This document shows, one piece after another, positions 8,438-17,570 of a stretch of 46,994 nt of DNA (the stretch's first letter is position 1; every line of letters starts with the position of its first letter). This DNA comes from CAYQQR01 sp964420035. GTDB lineage: Bacteria > Bacteroidota > Bacteroidia > Bacteroidales > SM23-62. The stretch is from assembly GCA_964420035.1 (NCBI GenBank), contig CAYQQR010000033.1, positions 1 through 46,994 on the forward strand, in the 5' to 3' direction. The position numbers and the translations under genes are program-made. A model generated the notes under the pieces. The model made no database searches. It saw only the letters and a list, made by a program, of their open reading frames with translations, and was not told where the DNA came from.

Positions 8438-9019
8438 ATGGAGCATCAGGAATACTTTGCACACGAAACCGCCGTTATCGACAAGGGTTGCCGTATCGGC
8501 AAGGGTTGCAAGATATGGCACTTCAGCCATATCATGCCTGGAGCAAGACTGGGGGAGAACTGCAACCTGGGACAGAATGTACTGGTGGCTGCCGATGTGG
8601 TGCTGGGCCGGAACGTTAAGGTTCAAAACAATGTATCGCTCTATACGGGTGTAATATGCGAAGATGAAGTCTTCCTCGGTCCCTCCATGGTATTTACAAA
8701 CATCATCAATCCCCGCAGCGCCGTGGTGCGAAAAGGGAAATATATAAAGACCCTGGTTAAAAAAGGTGCCAGCATTGGTGCCAACGCGACCATCTTGTGC
8801 GGTAATACCATCGGTGAATATGCTTTTATAGGTGCCGGTGCGGTGGTCACCAGGGATGTCCTTCCCTATGCCCTGATCGTGGGCAATCCGGGGCGGCAGA
8901 CCGGCTGGATGAGTGAATTCGGACATAAACTGGCATTCAATGAAATGGGCGAAGCCACCTGTCCGGAAAGCGGCGAAAAATACCGCCTGAAAGATGATTC
9001 TGTCAGGAAAATTGGATGA
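8438..9019 (+). CDS. Hexapeptide-repeat N-acetyltransferase, WbpD-like
   Basis: A 193-residue left-handed beta-helix acetyltransferase. Hexapeptide repeats run from about residue 10 to 150 (for example VIDKGCRIGKGCKIWHF, then GENCNLGQNVLVAADVVLG). The block PSMVFTNIINPRSAV (about residues 82-96) is a hallmark of the WbpD/WlbB enzymes, which acetylate the 3-amino group of UDP-2-acetamido-3-amino-2,3-dideoxy-glucuronate using acetyl-CoA. The spacing of one base from the aminotransferase gene implies tight coupling. Expected to act in the cytoplasm as a trimer, by family. Confidence 0.9.
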   Translation: MEHQEYFAHETAVIDKGCRIGKGCKIWHFSHIMPGARLGENCNLGQNVLVAADVVLGRNVKVQNNVSLYTGVICEDEVFLGPSMVFTNIINPRSAVVRKGKYIKTLVKKGASIGANATILCGNTIGEYAFIGAGAVVTRDVLPYALIVGNPGRQTGWMSEFGHKLAFNEMGEATCPESGEKYRLKDDSVRKIG

Positions 9020-9066
9020 TTATTTGCTACCTTTAGAGCCTGATTTCTAATTCTCACGGAGAATCT

Positions 9067-10020
9067 ATGACTGACCCGCGGAAATTCGCCCTGATCGGTG
9101 TTGCCGGATATATTGCCGAAAGACATCTGAGAGCCATTAAGGACACCGGGAATAACCTTGCAGCCGCACTCGACACGAACGACAGTGTAGGCATCATCGA
9201 TAATTATTTTCCCGATGCTTATTTCTTTACGGAATTTGAACGGTTCGACCGGCATATAGATAAATTAAGACGTTCGGACCAGCCCGTGGACTATGTGAGT
9301 ATCTGCTCCCCCAACTACCTTCACGATTCCCATATCCGCTTTGCTCTCAGAAGCGGGGCACACGCCATTTGCGAAAAGCCGGTCGTGCTGAATCCATGGA
9401 ACATCGATGCCCTTATAGAATATGAAAGACAAACGGGCAAAAAGGTCTACAATATTCTGCAGGTCAGGTTACATCCCGCCATCCGGAAACTCAGGGAAAA
9501 GATAATGAACGGACCGGAGGATAAAATCTATGATATTGAACTCACCTATATCACCAGCCGGGGCAACTGGTACCATTTCTCCTGGAAAGGGGATGTTGAA
9601 AAATCAGGCGGGATTGCCACCAATATCGGCGTCCACTTCTTCGATATGCTCAGCTGGATCTTTGGTGATGTAAAGGAAAACATAACCCACCTGTCCCGGC
9701 AAACAAAGGCGGCGGGTCTTTTGACCCTGGAGCGGGCCCGGGTTAAATGGTTGCTGAGCATCGACAGGGACGATCTGCCGAAGGATCTCCTGAAGAAAGG
9801 TCAGCGCACCTGGCGCTCCATTAAGGTTGACGGACAAGAGATTGAATTCAGTGACGGGTTCACCGACCTCCACACCATGGTCTACAAAAACATTCTGGAA
9901 GGCAATGGTTTTGGTCTGGACGAGGTCCGCCCATCCATAGAGACGGTATTTACCATCAGGAATTCCGAAGCGGTGGGCCCGCGGGGAGCGTATCACCCAA
10001 TGTTAAAACATATCAAATAG
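9067..10020 (+). CDS. Gfo/Idh/MocA-family UDP-sugar 3-dehydrogenase, WbpB/WlbA-like
   Basis: A 317-residue NAD-dependent oxidoreductase. The N-terminal Rossmann segment is FALIGVAGYIAERHLRAI. The conserved CSPNYLHDSHIRFALRSG and HAICEKPVVLNPWNIDAL blocks (about residues 80-120) include the EKP motif of the Gfo/Idh/MocA family and closely match the WbpB/WlbA subgroup. Those enzymes oxidise C3 of UDP-N-acetyl-glucuronate, giving the keto substrate of the aminotransferase encoded two genes upstream. A GGIATNIGVHFFDML block carries the usual active-site histidine. It follows the acetyltransferase gene by 47 bp and precedes the 6-dehydrogenase gene by 3 bp. Confidence 0.9.
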   Translation: MTDPRKFALIGVAGYIAERHLRAIKDTGNNLAAALDTNDSVGIIDNYFPDAYFFTEFERFDRHIDKLRRSDQPVDYVSICSPNYLHDSHIRFALRSGAHAICEKPVVLNPWNIDALIEYERQTGKKVYNILQVRLHPAIRKLREKIMNGPEDKIYDIELTYITSRGNWYHFSWKGDVEKSGGIATNIGVHFFDMLSWIFGDVKENITHLSRQTKAAGLLTLERARVKWLLSIDRDDLPKDLLKKGQRTWRSIKVDGQEIEFSDGFTDLHTMVYKNILEGNGFGLDEVRPSIETVFTIRNSEAVGPRGAYHPMLKHIK

Positions 10021-10023
10021 TTC

Positions 10024-11319
10024 ATGAACATGCTTGAAGGTCTTATAAGGGGGGAGCATCAACTGGCCGTAATCGGTCTGGGTTACGTGGGACTACCCAT
10101 TGCCCTTGAATTTGCCAGAAAGCTGAAAGTTATAGGCTTTGATAATCATTCCCGGCGGATTGAATTGATGAAAAAGGGCATTGACCCTTCCAGGGAACTT
10201 AATAATGATCATTTCAAAGACAGGGATATCCTATTTACCGATGATCCGGAAGTATTGAAAAAAGCCCGGTTTTTCGTTGTTGCCGTACCCACCCCCATCA
10301 ATGAACATAAGCAACCTGAACTGGAACCTCTGCTCAATGCCAGTCATACAGTTGGCAAAGTCCTGAAACCCGGTGATTACGTGGTTTATGAATCCACCGT
10401 ATATCCCGGCTGCACGGAAGAAGACTGTATACCCATACTGGAGAAGGAATCGGACCTGACATATATTGAAGACTTCAAGGTGGGATACTCCCCCGAGCGT
10501 ATCAATCCCGGGGATAAAAAACATACCCTGACCAGGATAGCCAAGGTGACCTCAGGATGTGACCCGGAATCGGCCGAGGTCATCGCCCGGATTTACGAGC
10601 TTATCATTGAAGCGGGGGTGCACCGCGCCAGCTCCATTAAAGTTGCTGAAGCGGCAAAGATCATAGAAAACACACAACGCGATATCAACATCGCTTTCAT
10701 GAATGAGCTTTCCATGATCTTCAACCAAATGAACATCAACACTTATGAGGTCCTGGAAGCCGCTGCCACAAAATGGAATTTCCTGAATTTTTATCCCGGG
10801 TTGGTGGGCGGGCACTGCATTGGGGTGGATCCTTATTACCTTGCCTATAAAGCCCGCGAATTCGGACACCATGCCCAGATCATCAATGCAGGCAGGGCGA
10901 TCAATGACGGTATGGGTGCATACATCGCCAGGCAACTGGTGAAACAACTGATCGCGGTGGAAAAGAACCTGAATCGCAGACGTGTATTGATCATGGGAGT
11001 CACCTTCAAGGAGAACGTCTCGGATATCCGGAATTCGAAGGTGGTGGACCTTTACAGGGAATTGCTCTCTTTCGGCCTTTCGGTGGATGTGGTTGATCCC
11101 CATGCCATTACGGAAGAGGTAAAGGATGAATACAACATTCAGCTGATTGAGGAGCTTAATCCTCCCTACGACGCCATCATCGTAGCTGTAAGTCATGACG
11201 ATTACACCAGTAAGCAGGAAGATTTCTTCGTACAATCCACCCATGAGGATGGTATTATATTGGATATCAAAGGTATATTAAGAGATAAGGTAAAGAAAAG
11301 AAAATACTGGAGTTTGTAA
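10024..11319 (+). CDS. UDP-N-acetyl-hexosamine 6-dehydrogenase, WbpA/TviB-like
   Basis: A 431-residue nucleotide-sugar dehydrogenase. The Rossmann loop is GLGYVG (residues 18-23). The catalytic cysteine is Cys265 in LVGGHCIGVDPYYL, and KVAEAAKIIENTQRDINIA (about 207-225) is the usual central helix. This group oxidises C6 of UDP-GlcNAc or UDP-ManNAc twice to the uronic acid with two NAD. With WbpB-, WbpD- and WbpE-like enzymes next to it, UDP-GlcNAc to UDP-GlcNAcA (WbpA activity) is the likely reaction; specificity cannot be proven by eye. It is the chemically first step of the pathway although fourth in gene order. Confidence 0.92.
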   Translation: MNMLEGLIRGEHQLAVIGLGYVGLPIALEFARKLKVIGFDNHSRRIELMKKGIDPSRELNNDHFKDRDILFTDDPEVLKKARFFVVAVPTPINEHKQPELEPLLNASHTVGKVLKPGDYVVYESTVYPGCTEEDCIPILEKESDLTYIEDFKVGYSPERINPGDKKHTLTRIAKVTSGCDPESAEVIARIYELIIEAGVHRASSIKVAEAAKIIENTQRDINIAFMNELSMIFNQMNINTYEVLEAAATKWNFLNFYPGLVGGHCIGVDPYYLAYKAREFGHHAQIINAGRAINDGMGAYIARQLVKQLIAVEKNLNRRRVLIMGVTFKENVSDIRNSKVVDLYRELLSFGLSVDVVDPHAITEEVKDEYNIQLIEELNPPYDAIIVAVSHDDYTSKQEDFFVQSTHEDGIILDIKGILRDKVKKRKYWSL

Positions 11320-11329
11320 ACGAGGAGCC

Positions 11330-12382
11330 ATGAAAGAACTCATACTGGTAACCGGCGGAGCAGGATATATTGGTTCACACACCACGGTTGAACTGATGGA
11401 GGCCGGCTATGAAGTAGTTATCATCGATGATTTCTCCAATTCCATGCCGGAAGTGCTGGAAGGCATCAGGCGCATTACCGGCAGGAAACCCCTCCTGGAA
11501 CAGTTCGACCTGAAAGACGGGAAAAAGGTGGCGTCTTTCTTTAAAAAGTATGACCGGCTGAAAGCCGTCATTCACTTCGCGGCCAAAAAAGCAGTGGGTG
11601 AATCGGTGGAGCAGCCACTGGACTATTATGAAAACAACCTGCTTTCCCTGATCCATCTGCTCCGGAATATGAAAACCCATCCGGCCGGTGCCCTGGTATT
11701 TTCCTCCTCCTGTACCGTTTATGGTCAGCCCGATGAGCTCCCCGTGCGCGAATCTTCCCCCGTGAAAAGGGCCCTCTCTCCCTACGGCAATACCAAACAG
11801 ATCAGCGAGGAGATCATTGAGGACAGCATTCGTGCCTATCAGAGCATGCAATCCATATCCCTCCGTTATTTTAATCCCATCGGGGCCCATCCATCGGCCG
11901 AGATCGGAGAGCTGCCCACGGGGGTTCCCGACAATCTGGTTCCCTTTGTGACCCAGACGGCAGCCGGTATAAGAAAGGAACTGAAGATATTCGGGAACGA
12001 TTACAACACACCCGACGGTACCGCCATACGGGATTATATTGATATTGTCGACCTGGCCAGGGCACACGTGGTGGCCATTGACAGACTGCTGCAACACCGG
12101 AACAAAAAAGAGTTGGAGATATTTAACCTGGGGACCGGAAGAGGCGTTTCTGTAATGGAGGTGGTCAATACCTTTATGGAAACCAATAAGGTACAGGTCA
12201 ATTATAAGATCGTGGACCGGCGTCCCGGTGACATTGAAAAAGTATGGGCCGACACCTCCTATGCCAACCGGGAACTGGGCTGGAAGGCGGAAAGAAGTCT
12301 GGCCGACAGCCTGCAAACCGCCTGGAAATGGGAACAAAACTATCGCGGCAGTAACAAGGGAAAAGATCATGCAAACAGTTAA
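11330..12382 (+). CDS. galE: UDP-glucose 4-epimerase
   Basis: A 350-residue extended short-chain dehydrogenase/reductase. It has TGGAGYIGSHT (NAD-binding glycine motif, about residues 7-17), SSSCTVYGQPDELPV and the catalytic YGNTK (Tyr152, Lys156). DYIDIVDLARAHV and FNLGTGRGVSVMEV are typical GalE blocks. It interconverts UDP-glucose and UDP-galactose, or the N-acetyl forms, supplying hexoses for surface glycans. It starts 10 bp after the 6-dehydrogenase gene and its last 14 bp overlap the next gene. Confidence 0.93.
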   Translation: MKELILVTGGAGYIGSHTTVELMEAGYEVVIIDDFSNSMPEVLEGIRRITGRKPLLEQFDLKDGKKVASFFKKYDRLKAVIHFAAKKAVGESVEQPLDYYENNLLSLIHLLRNMKTHPAGALVFSSSCTVYGQPDELPVRESSPVKRALSPYGNTKQISEEIIEDSIRAYQSMQSISLRYFNPIGAHPSAEIGELPTGVPDNLVPFVTQTAAGIRKELKIFGNDYNTPDGTAIRDYIDIVDLARAHVVAIDRLLQHRNKKELEIFNLGTGRGVSVMEVVNTFMETNKVQVNYKIVDRRPGDIEKVWADTSYANRELGWKAERSLADSLQTAWKWEQNYRGSNKGKDHANS

Positions 12383-13427
12383 AAAGATACTGATCACGGG
12401 GGGGGCAGGCTTCATAGGTTCCCACGTGGTCCGCCATTTTGTAAAAAAATATCCCCGATACCAGGTCTTCAACCTCGACAAATTAAGCTATGCCGGAAAC
12501 CTGGAAAACCTTACAGATATTGAAAAAGCTGCCAATTATTCCTTCATCCGGGCCGACATTACCGACAGGGGCAAAATCATGGACCTGTTCCGGGAACACG
12601 GCTTTGAGGGCATCCTTCACCTGGCGGCAGAATCACACGTGGACCGGTCGATCAGTGATCCCGGTGAATTTATACATACCAACATCACCGGTACGCTGAA
12701 CCTGCTGGATGCCGCAAGGGAAATCCGGAAGGAACCCAAAGATATCCGCTTCCATCACATCTCAACAGACGAGGTGTATGGTTCCCTCGGAGACACCGGC
12801 TACTTCACCGAATTGACCCCCTACCGGCCCCGCAGCCCTTACTCCGCCTCCAAGGCAAGCTCCGACCACCTGGTGCGGGCCTGGTACCATACCTACGGGC
12901 TTTCCGTGGTGATCTCCAACTGTTCCAACAATTACGGTCCGAACCAGTTCCCCGAGAAGCTGATCCCCCTGGCCATCAACAACATCAAAAACAAAAAGCC
13001 CGTGCCCATCTATGGAAAAGGTGAAAATGTCCGCGACTGGCTCTACGTGGTCGACCATGCCCGGGCCCTGGATGTCCTCTTTCACAAAGGGAAAGCCGGG
13101 GAAACCTATAATGTGGGTGGCAACAACGAATGGAAAAACATAGACCTCATCCGGATGCTGTGCAGGATCATGGACGACAAGCTGGACCGGGAGCCCGGCA
13201 GCTCGGAGAAACTGATCACTTTTGTCAGAGATCGCGCCGGGCACGACCGCCGCTATGCCATCGATGCCTCCAAGATCAAAAGAGAGCTGGGCTGGCAACC
13301 CACCACCTCCTTCGAGGCGGGCCTCTCAAAAACAGTGGATTGGTACCTGGAAAACAGGGAATGGCTGGAACATGTGGTGAGCGGGGATTATCAAAAGTAT
13401 TACGAAAAACAGTATCATCAAAGGTGA
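12369..13427 (+). CDS. rmlB: dTDP-glucose 4,6-dehydratase
   Basis: A 352-residue protein that makes dTDP-4-keto-6-deoxyglucose, precursor of rhamnose and other 6-deoxy sugars. TGGAGFIGSHVVRHF is the NAD loop. ISTDEVYGSLG carries the Thr133-Asp134-Glu135 catalytic trio, and YSASK (Tyr158, Lys162) is the dehydrogenase dyad. ISNCSNNYGPNQFPEKLIPL is diagnostic for RmlB. The ATG at 12369 is chosen because the glycine loop follows at once and GGGAAAAG lies upstream; the longer open frame from 12228 lies inside galE. No rmlA, rmlC or rmlD gene follows, so the end product is unknown. It meets glmS tail to tail with 12 bp between. Confidence 0.94.
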   Translation: MQTVKKILITGGAGFIGSHVVRHFVKKYPRYQVFNLDKLSYAGNLENLTDIEKAANYSFIRADITDRGKIMDLFREHGFEGILHLAAESHVDRSISDPGEFIHTNITGTLNLLDAAREIRKEPKDIRFHHISTDEVYGSLGDTGYFTELTPYRPRSPYSASKASSDHLVRAWYHTYGLSVVISNCSNNYGPNQFPEKLIPLAINNIKNKKPVPIYGKGENVRDWLYVVDHARALDVLFHKGKAGETYNVGGNNEWKNIDLIRMLCRIMDDKLDREPGSSEKLITFVRDRAGHDRRYAIDASKIKRELGWQPTTSFEAGLSKTVDWYLENREWLEHVVSGDYQKYYEKQYHQR

Positions 13428-13439
13428 AAATCCGATGTT

Positions 13440-15275
13440 TTATTCAACCGTCACCGACTTCGCCAGGTTCCTCGGCTGGTCGACATTACAGCCCCGCATT
13501 ACGGCGATGTGGTAAGACAGGAGCTGCAGGGGAATGACGGCCAGCAGGGCGGCCAGCTCTTCCTTGACCTTCGGGATTTCCAATACATGATCCGCCAGTT
13601 CCTTTATTACGGTATCGCCTTCGGTTACAATGGCAATCACCTTTCCATCGCGGGCCTTGACCTCCTGGATGTTGTTGACGATTTTATCGTAGGACTTATC
13701 CTTGGTAGCAATAACCACCACGGGCATGTTCTCGTCGATAAGGGCTATGGGGCCATGTTTCATCTCGGCGGCAGGATAACCCTCGGCATGAATATAGCTG
13801 ATCTCCTTGAGCTTCAGGGCGCCTTCCAGTGCAACGGGAAAAAGATATCCCCGCCCCAGGTAGAGAAAATTATTGGCATCCCTGTACAGATCGGCAATAC
13901 TCTGATATTGCTCATCCTGTGCCAGCACCCGCTCGATTTTTGAGGGAATCTGTACCAGTTCGGATATCAGTTGCTCAAATCTCTTATCGTCGATCTGCTT
14001 CTTCCTTCTTCCCAGCGCGATGGCCATCATGGTCAGAACCGTCACCTGGGCCGTGAAAGCCTTGGTGGAAGCAACACCAATCTCGGGACCGGCATGGGTG
14101 TATACCCCTGCATCGGTTTCCCGTGGGATGCTGGAACCTACAACATTGCAGATGCCCAGGACCAGGGCACCGGCTTTTTTGGCCATCTGTATGGCCGCCA
14201 GGGTATCTGCAGTCTCGCCGCTCTGGCTGATGGCGACGATGACATCATCTTCATACAGCAGGGGACCGCGGTAACGGAATTCCGATGCATATTCCACCTC
14301 AACCGGAACACGGGCCAGGTTTTCGAAAAGGTACTCTCCCACCAGTCCGGCGTGCCAGGATGTACCGCAACCGATGATGATGATCCTTCGTGCATGGATC
14401 ATGCGGTCCCAAACCGTGTACAGGCCACCCAGGTGAACATCCTTGAGATCCTGCCCCACCCGTCCGCGGAATGTATCCTGTATGGAACGGGGCTGTTCGA
14501 AGATCTCCTTGAGCATGAAATGTTCGTACCCGTTTTTCTCAATATCACCGATATCCAGGTCGAGTTTCTGAATCTTGGGTTCAAGCTCCTGGTTATCGGT
14601 AGTGGTCAGTACAAGCTCATCCTGCTTGATGATGGCAATATTGTCGTTGTTCAGGTAAATGACCGAATTGGTATATTCCACTATGGGCGTAGCATCCGAA
14701 GCAATAAAGTATTCCTTGTCGCCTATGCCTATGACCAGCGGACTGCCTTTTCGGGCAGCGATCAGCTTGTCGGGTTCGTCTTTGCACAAGACCACGATAC
14801 CGTACGCTCCCACTACCTTGGACAGGGCCAGCCGGACCGCCAGTTCGGCACGTACCTGTCCTTTAAGGTAAATGTACTCGATAAGATTGGCCAACACCTC
14901 CGTATCGGTATCGGTCCTGAAAGTCACCCCCCTGTTGATAAGCTTCTTTTTCAGTGTGGCATAATTTTCAATGATGCCGTTGTGTATCAAAACAAAATGA
15001 TCCTTTTCAGAAGAGTGGGGATGGGCATTGACATCATTCGGTTCACCGTGTGTAGCCCAACGCGTATGGGCTATACCTATATTGCCCTTCAGCTTCTTAT
15101 TCGCGGTATAATGCTCCAGGTCGCTGACCTTTCCCTTTTTCTTAAAAACCTGTAAACCTCCGTCGAAAATTGAGATTCCGGCAGAGTCATATCCCCGGTA
15201 CTCCAGTCTTTTTAATCCGTTGAGGAGTATTGAATACGCTTCCCGTTTACCGATATAACCAACAATGCCACACAT
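13440..15275 (-). CDS. glmS: Glutamine-fructose-6-phosphate aminotransferase (isomerizing)
   Basis: A 611-residue protein that makes glucosamine-6-phosphate from fructose-6-phosphate and glutamine, the entry to UDP-GlcNAc. It starts MCGIVGYIG; Cys2 becomes the N-terminal nucleophile of the glutaminase domain (about residues 2-220, with THTRWATHG-like IAHTRWATHGEP). Two SIS sugar-isomerase domains follow (GCGTSWHAG and SQSGETADT, then LGRGYLFPVALEGALKLKE). The C-terminus LAKSVTVE is the classical synthase tail. It starts 2 bp after the DUF4270 stop and is the last gene of a three-gene minus-strand operon. Its product feeds peptidoglycan, LPS and the Wbp-type pathway encoded next door. Confidence 0.97.
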   Translation of the reverse strand: MCGIVGYIGKREAYSILLNGLKRLEYRGYDSAGISIFDGGLQVFKKKGKVSDLEHYTANKKLKGNIGIAHTRWATHGEPNDVNAHPHSSEKDHFVLIHNGIIENYATLKKKLINRGVTFRTDTDTEVLANLIEYIYLKGQVRAELAVRLALSKVVGAYGIVVLCKDEPDKLIAARKGSPLVIGIGDKEYFIASDATPIVEYTNSVIYLNNDNIAIIKQDELVLTTTDNQELEPKIQKLDLDIGDIEKNGYEHFMLKEIFEQPRSIQDTFRGRVGQDLKDVHLGGLYTVWDRMIHARRIIIIGCGTSWHAGLVGEYLFENLARVPVEVEYASEFRYRGPLLYEDDVIVAISQSGETADTLAAIQMAKKAGALVLGICNVVGSSIPRETDAGVYTHAGPEIGVASTKAFTAQVTVLTMMAIALGRRKKQIDDKRFEQLISELVQIPSKIERVLAQDEQYQSIADLYRDANNFLYLGRGYLFPVALEGALKLKEISYIHAEGYPAAEMKHGPIALIDENMPVVVIATKDKSYDKIVNNIQEVKARDGKVIAIVTEGDTVIKELADHVLEIPKVKEELAALLAVIPLQLLSYHIAVMRGCNVDQPRNLAKSVTVE

Positions 15276-15277
15276 AA

Positions 15278-16573
15278 TTAAAGTTTTGTGTATACAATCT
15301 TTAACTGCATCCTTTGGGGGGAATTATGGAAAGGACTTTTCAATATGACCCGGTTTGCTGAGAGATTTGCATTGGCCGGGACAATGATCAGATCGGGGAA
15401 TGGGACCAGCCCATTCAGATAATTCTGTAAATGATACCCGATGTTGAAAAGGTAGCGGTTATTCTCTTCATCAAAGTTCCCGTCGACCAGTTCGCTGCCC
15501 TCCTTCTCAATGACATAATCGAGCAACCGGGTCTCATTTCCGGATTCTTCCACAAAGCGCAGGAACAGCTTCACAGGATATTGATCAGCACTGAGTCCCG
15601 TAAGCAGGGTATCTTCGGGATACAGGACCATCTGAGCCGAATTGATCGCAACCGGCATACTGTCGTGCCAATTTTTTAACTCGGGAAATTGAAAACGGAT
15701 CCTGGCTCCCCCCATGGCCTGAACAAATAAAACGCTGTCGGTGGTGGGTTCATCAGAGAAAAAATTCCCAACAGCACTGCCGGCATAGCTGTGCCGGAAA
15801 GGATTGACATTTATCTCCGTTGTGGTCGTCGTAAAAACATGGTCCAGGGAATCGGTGGAGTCGTTCCGGAAAAAAAGCTGCAAAAAGCTGCTCACACCCG
15901 GGGATCCGAACTTCACATAATAAAAGGCCCCGCCGGTGTCAACCGTATCGGTGGTTACATATATCCCCTTGAAAAAGTCTTTGAAATCAAAAGGATCCTT
16001 ATAAATACTGTCTTCTCCCGAAATAAAGCGCTCCAGGAAATCGGGTCGCGTAATCTTTATTCTGGCAATGGTGTCCCGGGCCGATATAGTACTGCTTCCC
16101 AGTTCCACCGGATCGAACATGCCGGTGGGATCAAGGTCTGAGTAATAACTGGTGTCGAGGAGATCTTCTGTGAGTTCAAATACCCTGACGGTCTGGACGC
16201 TCATGGTATCGCCGAACACAAGATCATAACGGAGATATACAATAAGAGAATCCACCGCGGGATTCTCTCCCAGATCATAATCCTTGTTTTCTTGCAATCC
16301 TACCTGGGTTAAAAATTCAGCCCTGGACCTGCCGAATTGATCATCCTGATAACTTCCCAAAATACCGATGAACTTATTGCCTGAAATTATGGGAGGAGGA
16401 AGTTCGGTATAGGTCTCTATGATGAAATGGGTGTCGGAGCGAACAATGAAATCATCATCCTCGGGAAGAAGGTCGCGTCCCAGGATCTGGGGGTCATCTT
16501 CACAGGATTGAATGCCAAAAGCGATGGTAAACAACCCTATGGCAATCAAAAATACTCCTGTACGGCCATTCAT
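15278..16573 (-). CDS. DUF4270 family lipoprotein
   Basis: A 431-residue predicted lipoprotein. The start at 16573 gives a hydrophobic signal FLIAIGLFTIAFGIQSC with the lipidated Cys24, followed at once by EDDP. Acidic residues straight after the cysteine resemble the surface-export signal described for some Bacteroidota lipoproteins. GRDLLPEDDDF and the later beta-rich sequence match DUF4270, a Bacteroidota family of unknown function. A longer frame to 16726 overlaps the GT5-like gene and is not needed. The gene lies 37 bp after the GT5-like stop and 2 bp before glmS, an arrangement I recall as common in Bacteroidota. Confidence 0.83.
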   Translation of the reverse strand: MNGRTGVFLIAIGLFTIAFGIQSCEDDPQILGRDLLPEDDDFIVRSDTHFIIETYTELPPPIISGNKFIGILGSYQDDQFGRSRAEFLTQVGLQENKDYDLGENPAVDSLIVYLRYDLVFGDTMSVQTVRVFELTEDLLDTSYYSDLDPTGMFDPVELGSSTISARDTIARIKITRPDFLERFISGEDSIYKDPFDFKDFFKGIYVTTDTVDTGGAFYYVKFGSPGVSSFLQLFFRNDSTDSLDHVFTTTTTEINVNPFRHSYAGSAVGNFFSDEPTTDSVLFVQAMGGARIRFQFPELKNWHDSMPVAINSAQMVLYPEDTLLTGLSADQYPVKLFLRFVEESGNETRLLDYVIEKEGSELVDGNFDEENNRYLFNIGYHLQNYLNGLVPFPDLIIVPANANLSANRVILKSPFHNSPQRMQLKIVYTKL

Positions 16574-16610
16574 GATATTCCTTATGTCGATCCGGGGTAA
16601 GATGAGATAT

Positions 16611-17432
16611 TTATCGCGCTCTCTTCTCAAGCAATTCATCATAGAACTCAGAATAGGCATCAATGTATTCATCCGTGTTTTGATAAGGAAGGTAGGGCTT
16701 ATTGCTTGTCTTGATTTTCTTTTCAATGTCTTTGCTCAGATTTTCTGTACCTGCAATGATCCCGTCTGAATAGTCCATTGCAAGTTGTGTGACTGTTTCA
16801 AAATCGGGTTCCTTAACGAATTCCAGATCCTTTTTACCGACCCCCTCCATCATTGCTTTTTTAGCAAACGAAGAATTCAGCTTTTTATTGAATGCATCGT
16901 TGTACACGGAATAGACCACAAGTGAATTCGTGAAAAGCGGATCTTCACGATACGCTTTCTTCAAATACAGGGGCACCAGCGCTGTGAACCAGCCATGGCA
17001 ATGTACGATATCAGGGGACCACCGCAATTTTTTCACGGTTTCCAAAACCCCCCGCGCGAAGAAAACAGCCCGCTCGTCATTATCATCGAAGTATTCTCCA
17101 TTCTCATCCCTGAGTTCAAACTTCCTGGAAAAATATTCTTCGTTGTCAATAAAATAAACCTGCATCCTGGCAGATTGTATGGAAGCCACCTTGATGATAA
17201 GGGGATGATCGGCATCATTGATGATCAGGTTCATTCCTGAAAGCCTGATGACTTCATGGAGTTGGTTCCGTCTTTCATTGATGCTCCCGAACTTGGGCAT
17301 GAATGTTCTTATCTCCTTACTCTTTTCCTGTATCCCCTGGGGAAGATACCTGCCAATGATGGACATTTCTGTTTCCGGCAGATAGGGTGTGATCTCCTGG
17401 GATATGAAAAGAACTCTGGATTTCTTTTTCAT
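16611..17432 (-). CDS. Glycogen/starch synthase-like protein, N-terminal GT5 domain only
   Basis: A 273-residue protein resembling only the N-terminal Rossmann half of GT5 glycogen synthases. Landmarks are RVLFISQEITPYL at the start, the block DIVHCHGWFTALVPLYL (about residues 141-157) corresponding to DxVHxHDWHT, and VVYSVYNDAF. Full enzymes are about 470-500 residues and need the C-terminal half for ADP-glucose binding, which is missing. The KxGGL nucleotide-sugar motif expected after the first strand is replaced by ETEMS. Activity as a glycogen synthase is therefore unlikely. Short members of this kind recur beside panC in Bacteroidota, so it looks like a stable family rather than a recent truncation. 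It leads the operon with DUF4270 and glmS. Confidence 0.8.
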   Translation of the reverse strand: MKKKSRVLFISQEITPYLPETEMSIIGRYLPQGIQEKSKEIRTFMPKFGSINERRNQLHEVIRLSGMNLIINDADHPLIIKVASIQSARMQVYFIDNEEYFSRKFELRDENGEYFDDNDERAVFFARGVLETVKKLRWSPDIVHCHGWFTALVPLYLKKAYREDPLFTNSLVVYSVYNDAFNKKLNSSFAKKAMMEGVGKKDLEFVKEPDFETVTQLAMDYSDGIIAGTENLSKDIEKKIKTSNKPYLPYQNTDEYIDAYSEFYDELLEKRAR

Positions 17433-17461
17433 GAAGTGTTTAGGATTTCTTCATTGAACTG

Positions 17462-17469
17462 CAAAATTA
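17462..17469 (-). promoter_or_regulatory. Bacteroidota -7 element TAATTTTG for the GT5/DUF4270/glmS operon
   Basis: The plus strand reads CAAAATTA, an exact TAnnTTTG on the minus strand, 29 bp upstream of the GT5-like start. No good -33 element was seen. It is about 100 bp from the outward-facing panC element. Confidence 0.45.
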
Positions 17470-17570
17470 CAAATTTTTACCGACTTGATGTATAATTCCA
17501 TTGTTATTAATAAATTACGGAGCGGCCGGATTCCTTGTTTTTTTAACCCTTATGATTCGATCGATACTTT

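Noticed and set aside
12228..12368. Upstream extension of the rmlB reading frame into galE
   Set aside because: The extra 47 residues lie wholly inside galE, lack similarity to RmlB, and the ATG at 12369 sits directly before the NAD-binding loop.
13971..15155. 394-codon open frame on the plus strand inside glmS
   Set aside because: Antisense to glmS over its whole length with no domain; same for other long antisense frames in pbp1A, manC and the DUF3352-like gene.
16574..16726. Upstream extension of the DUF4270 frame
   Set aside because: It overlaps the end of the GT5-like gene and would hide the lipoprotein signal that starts at 16573.
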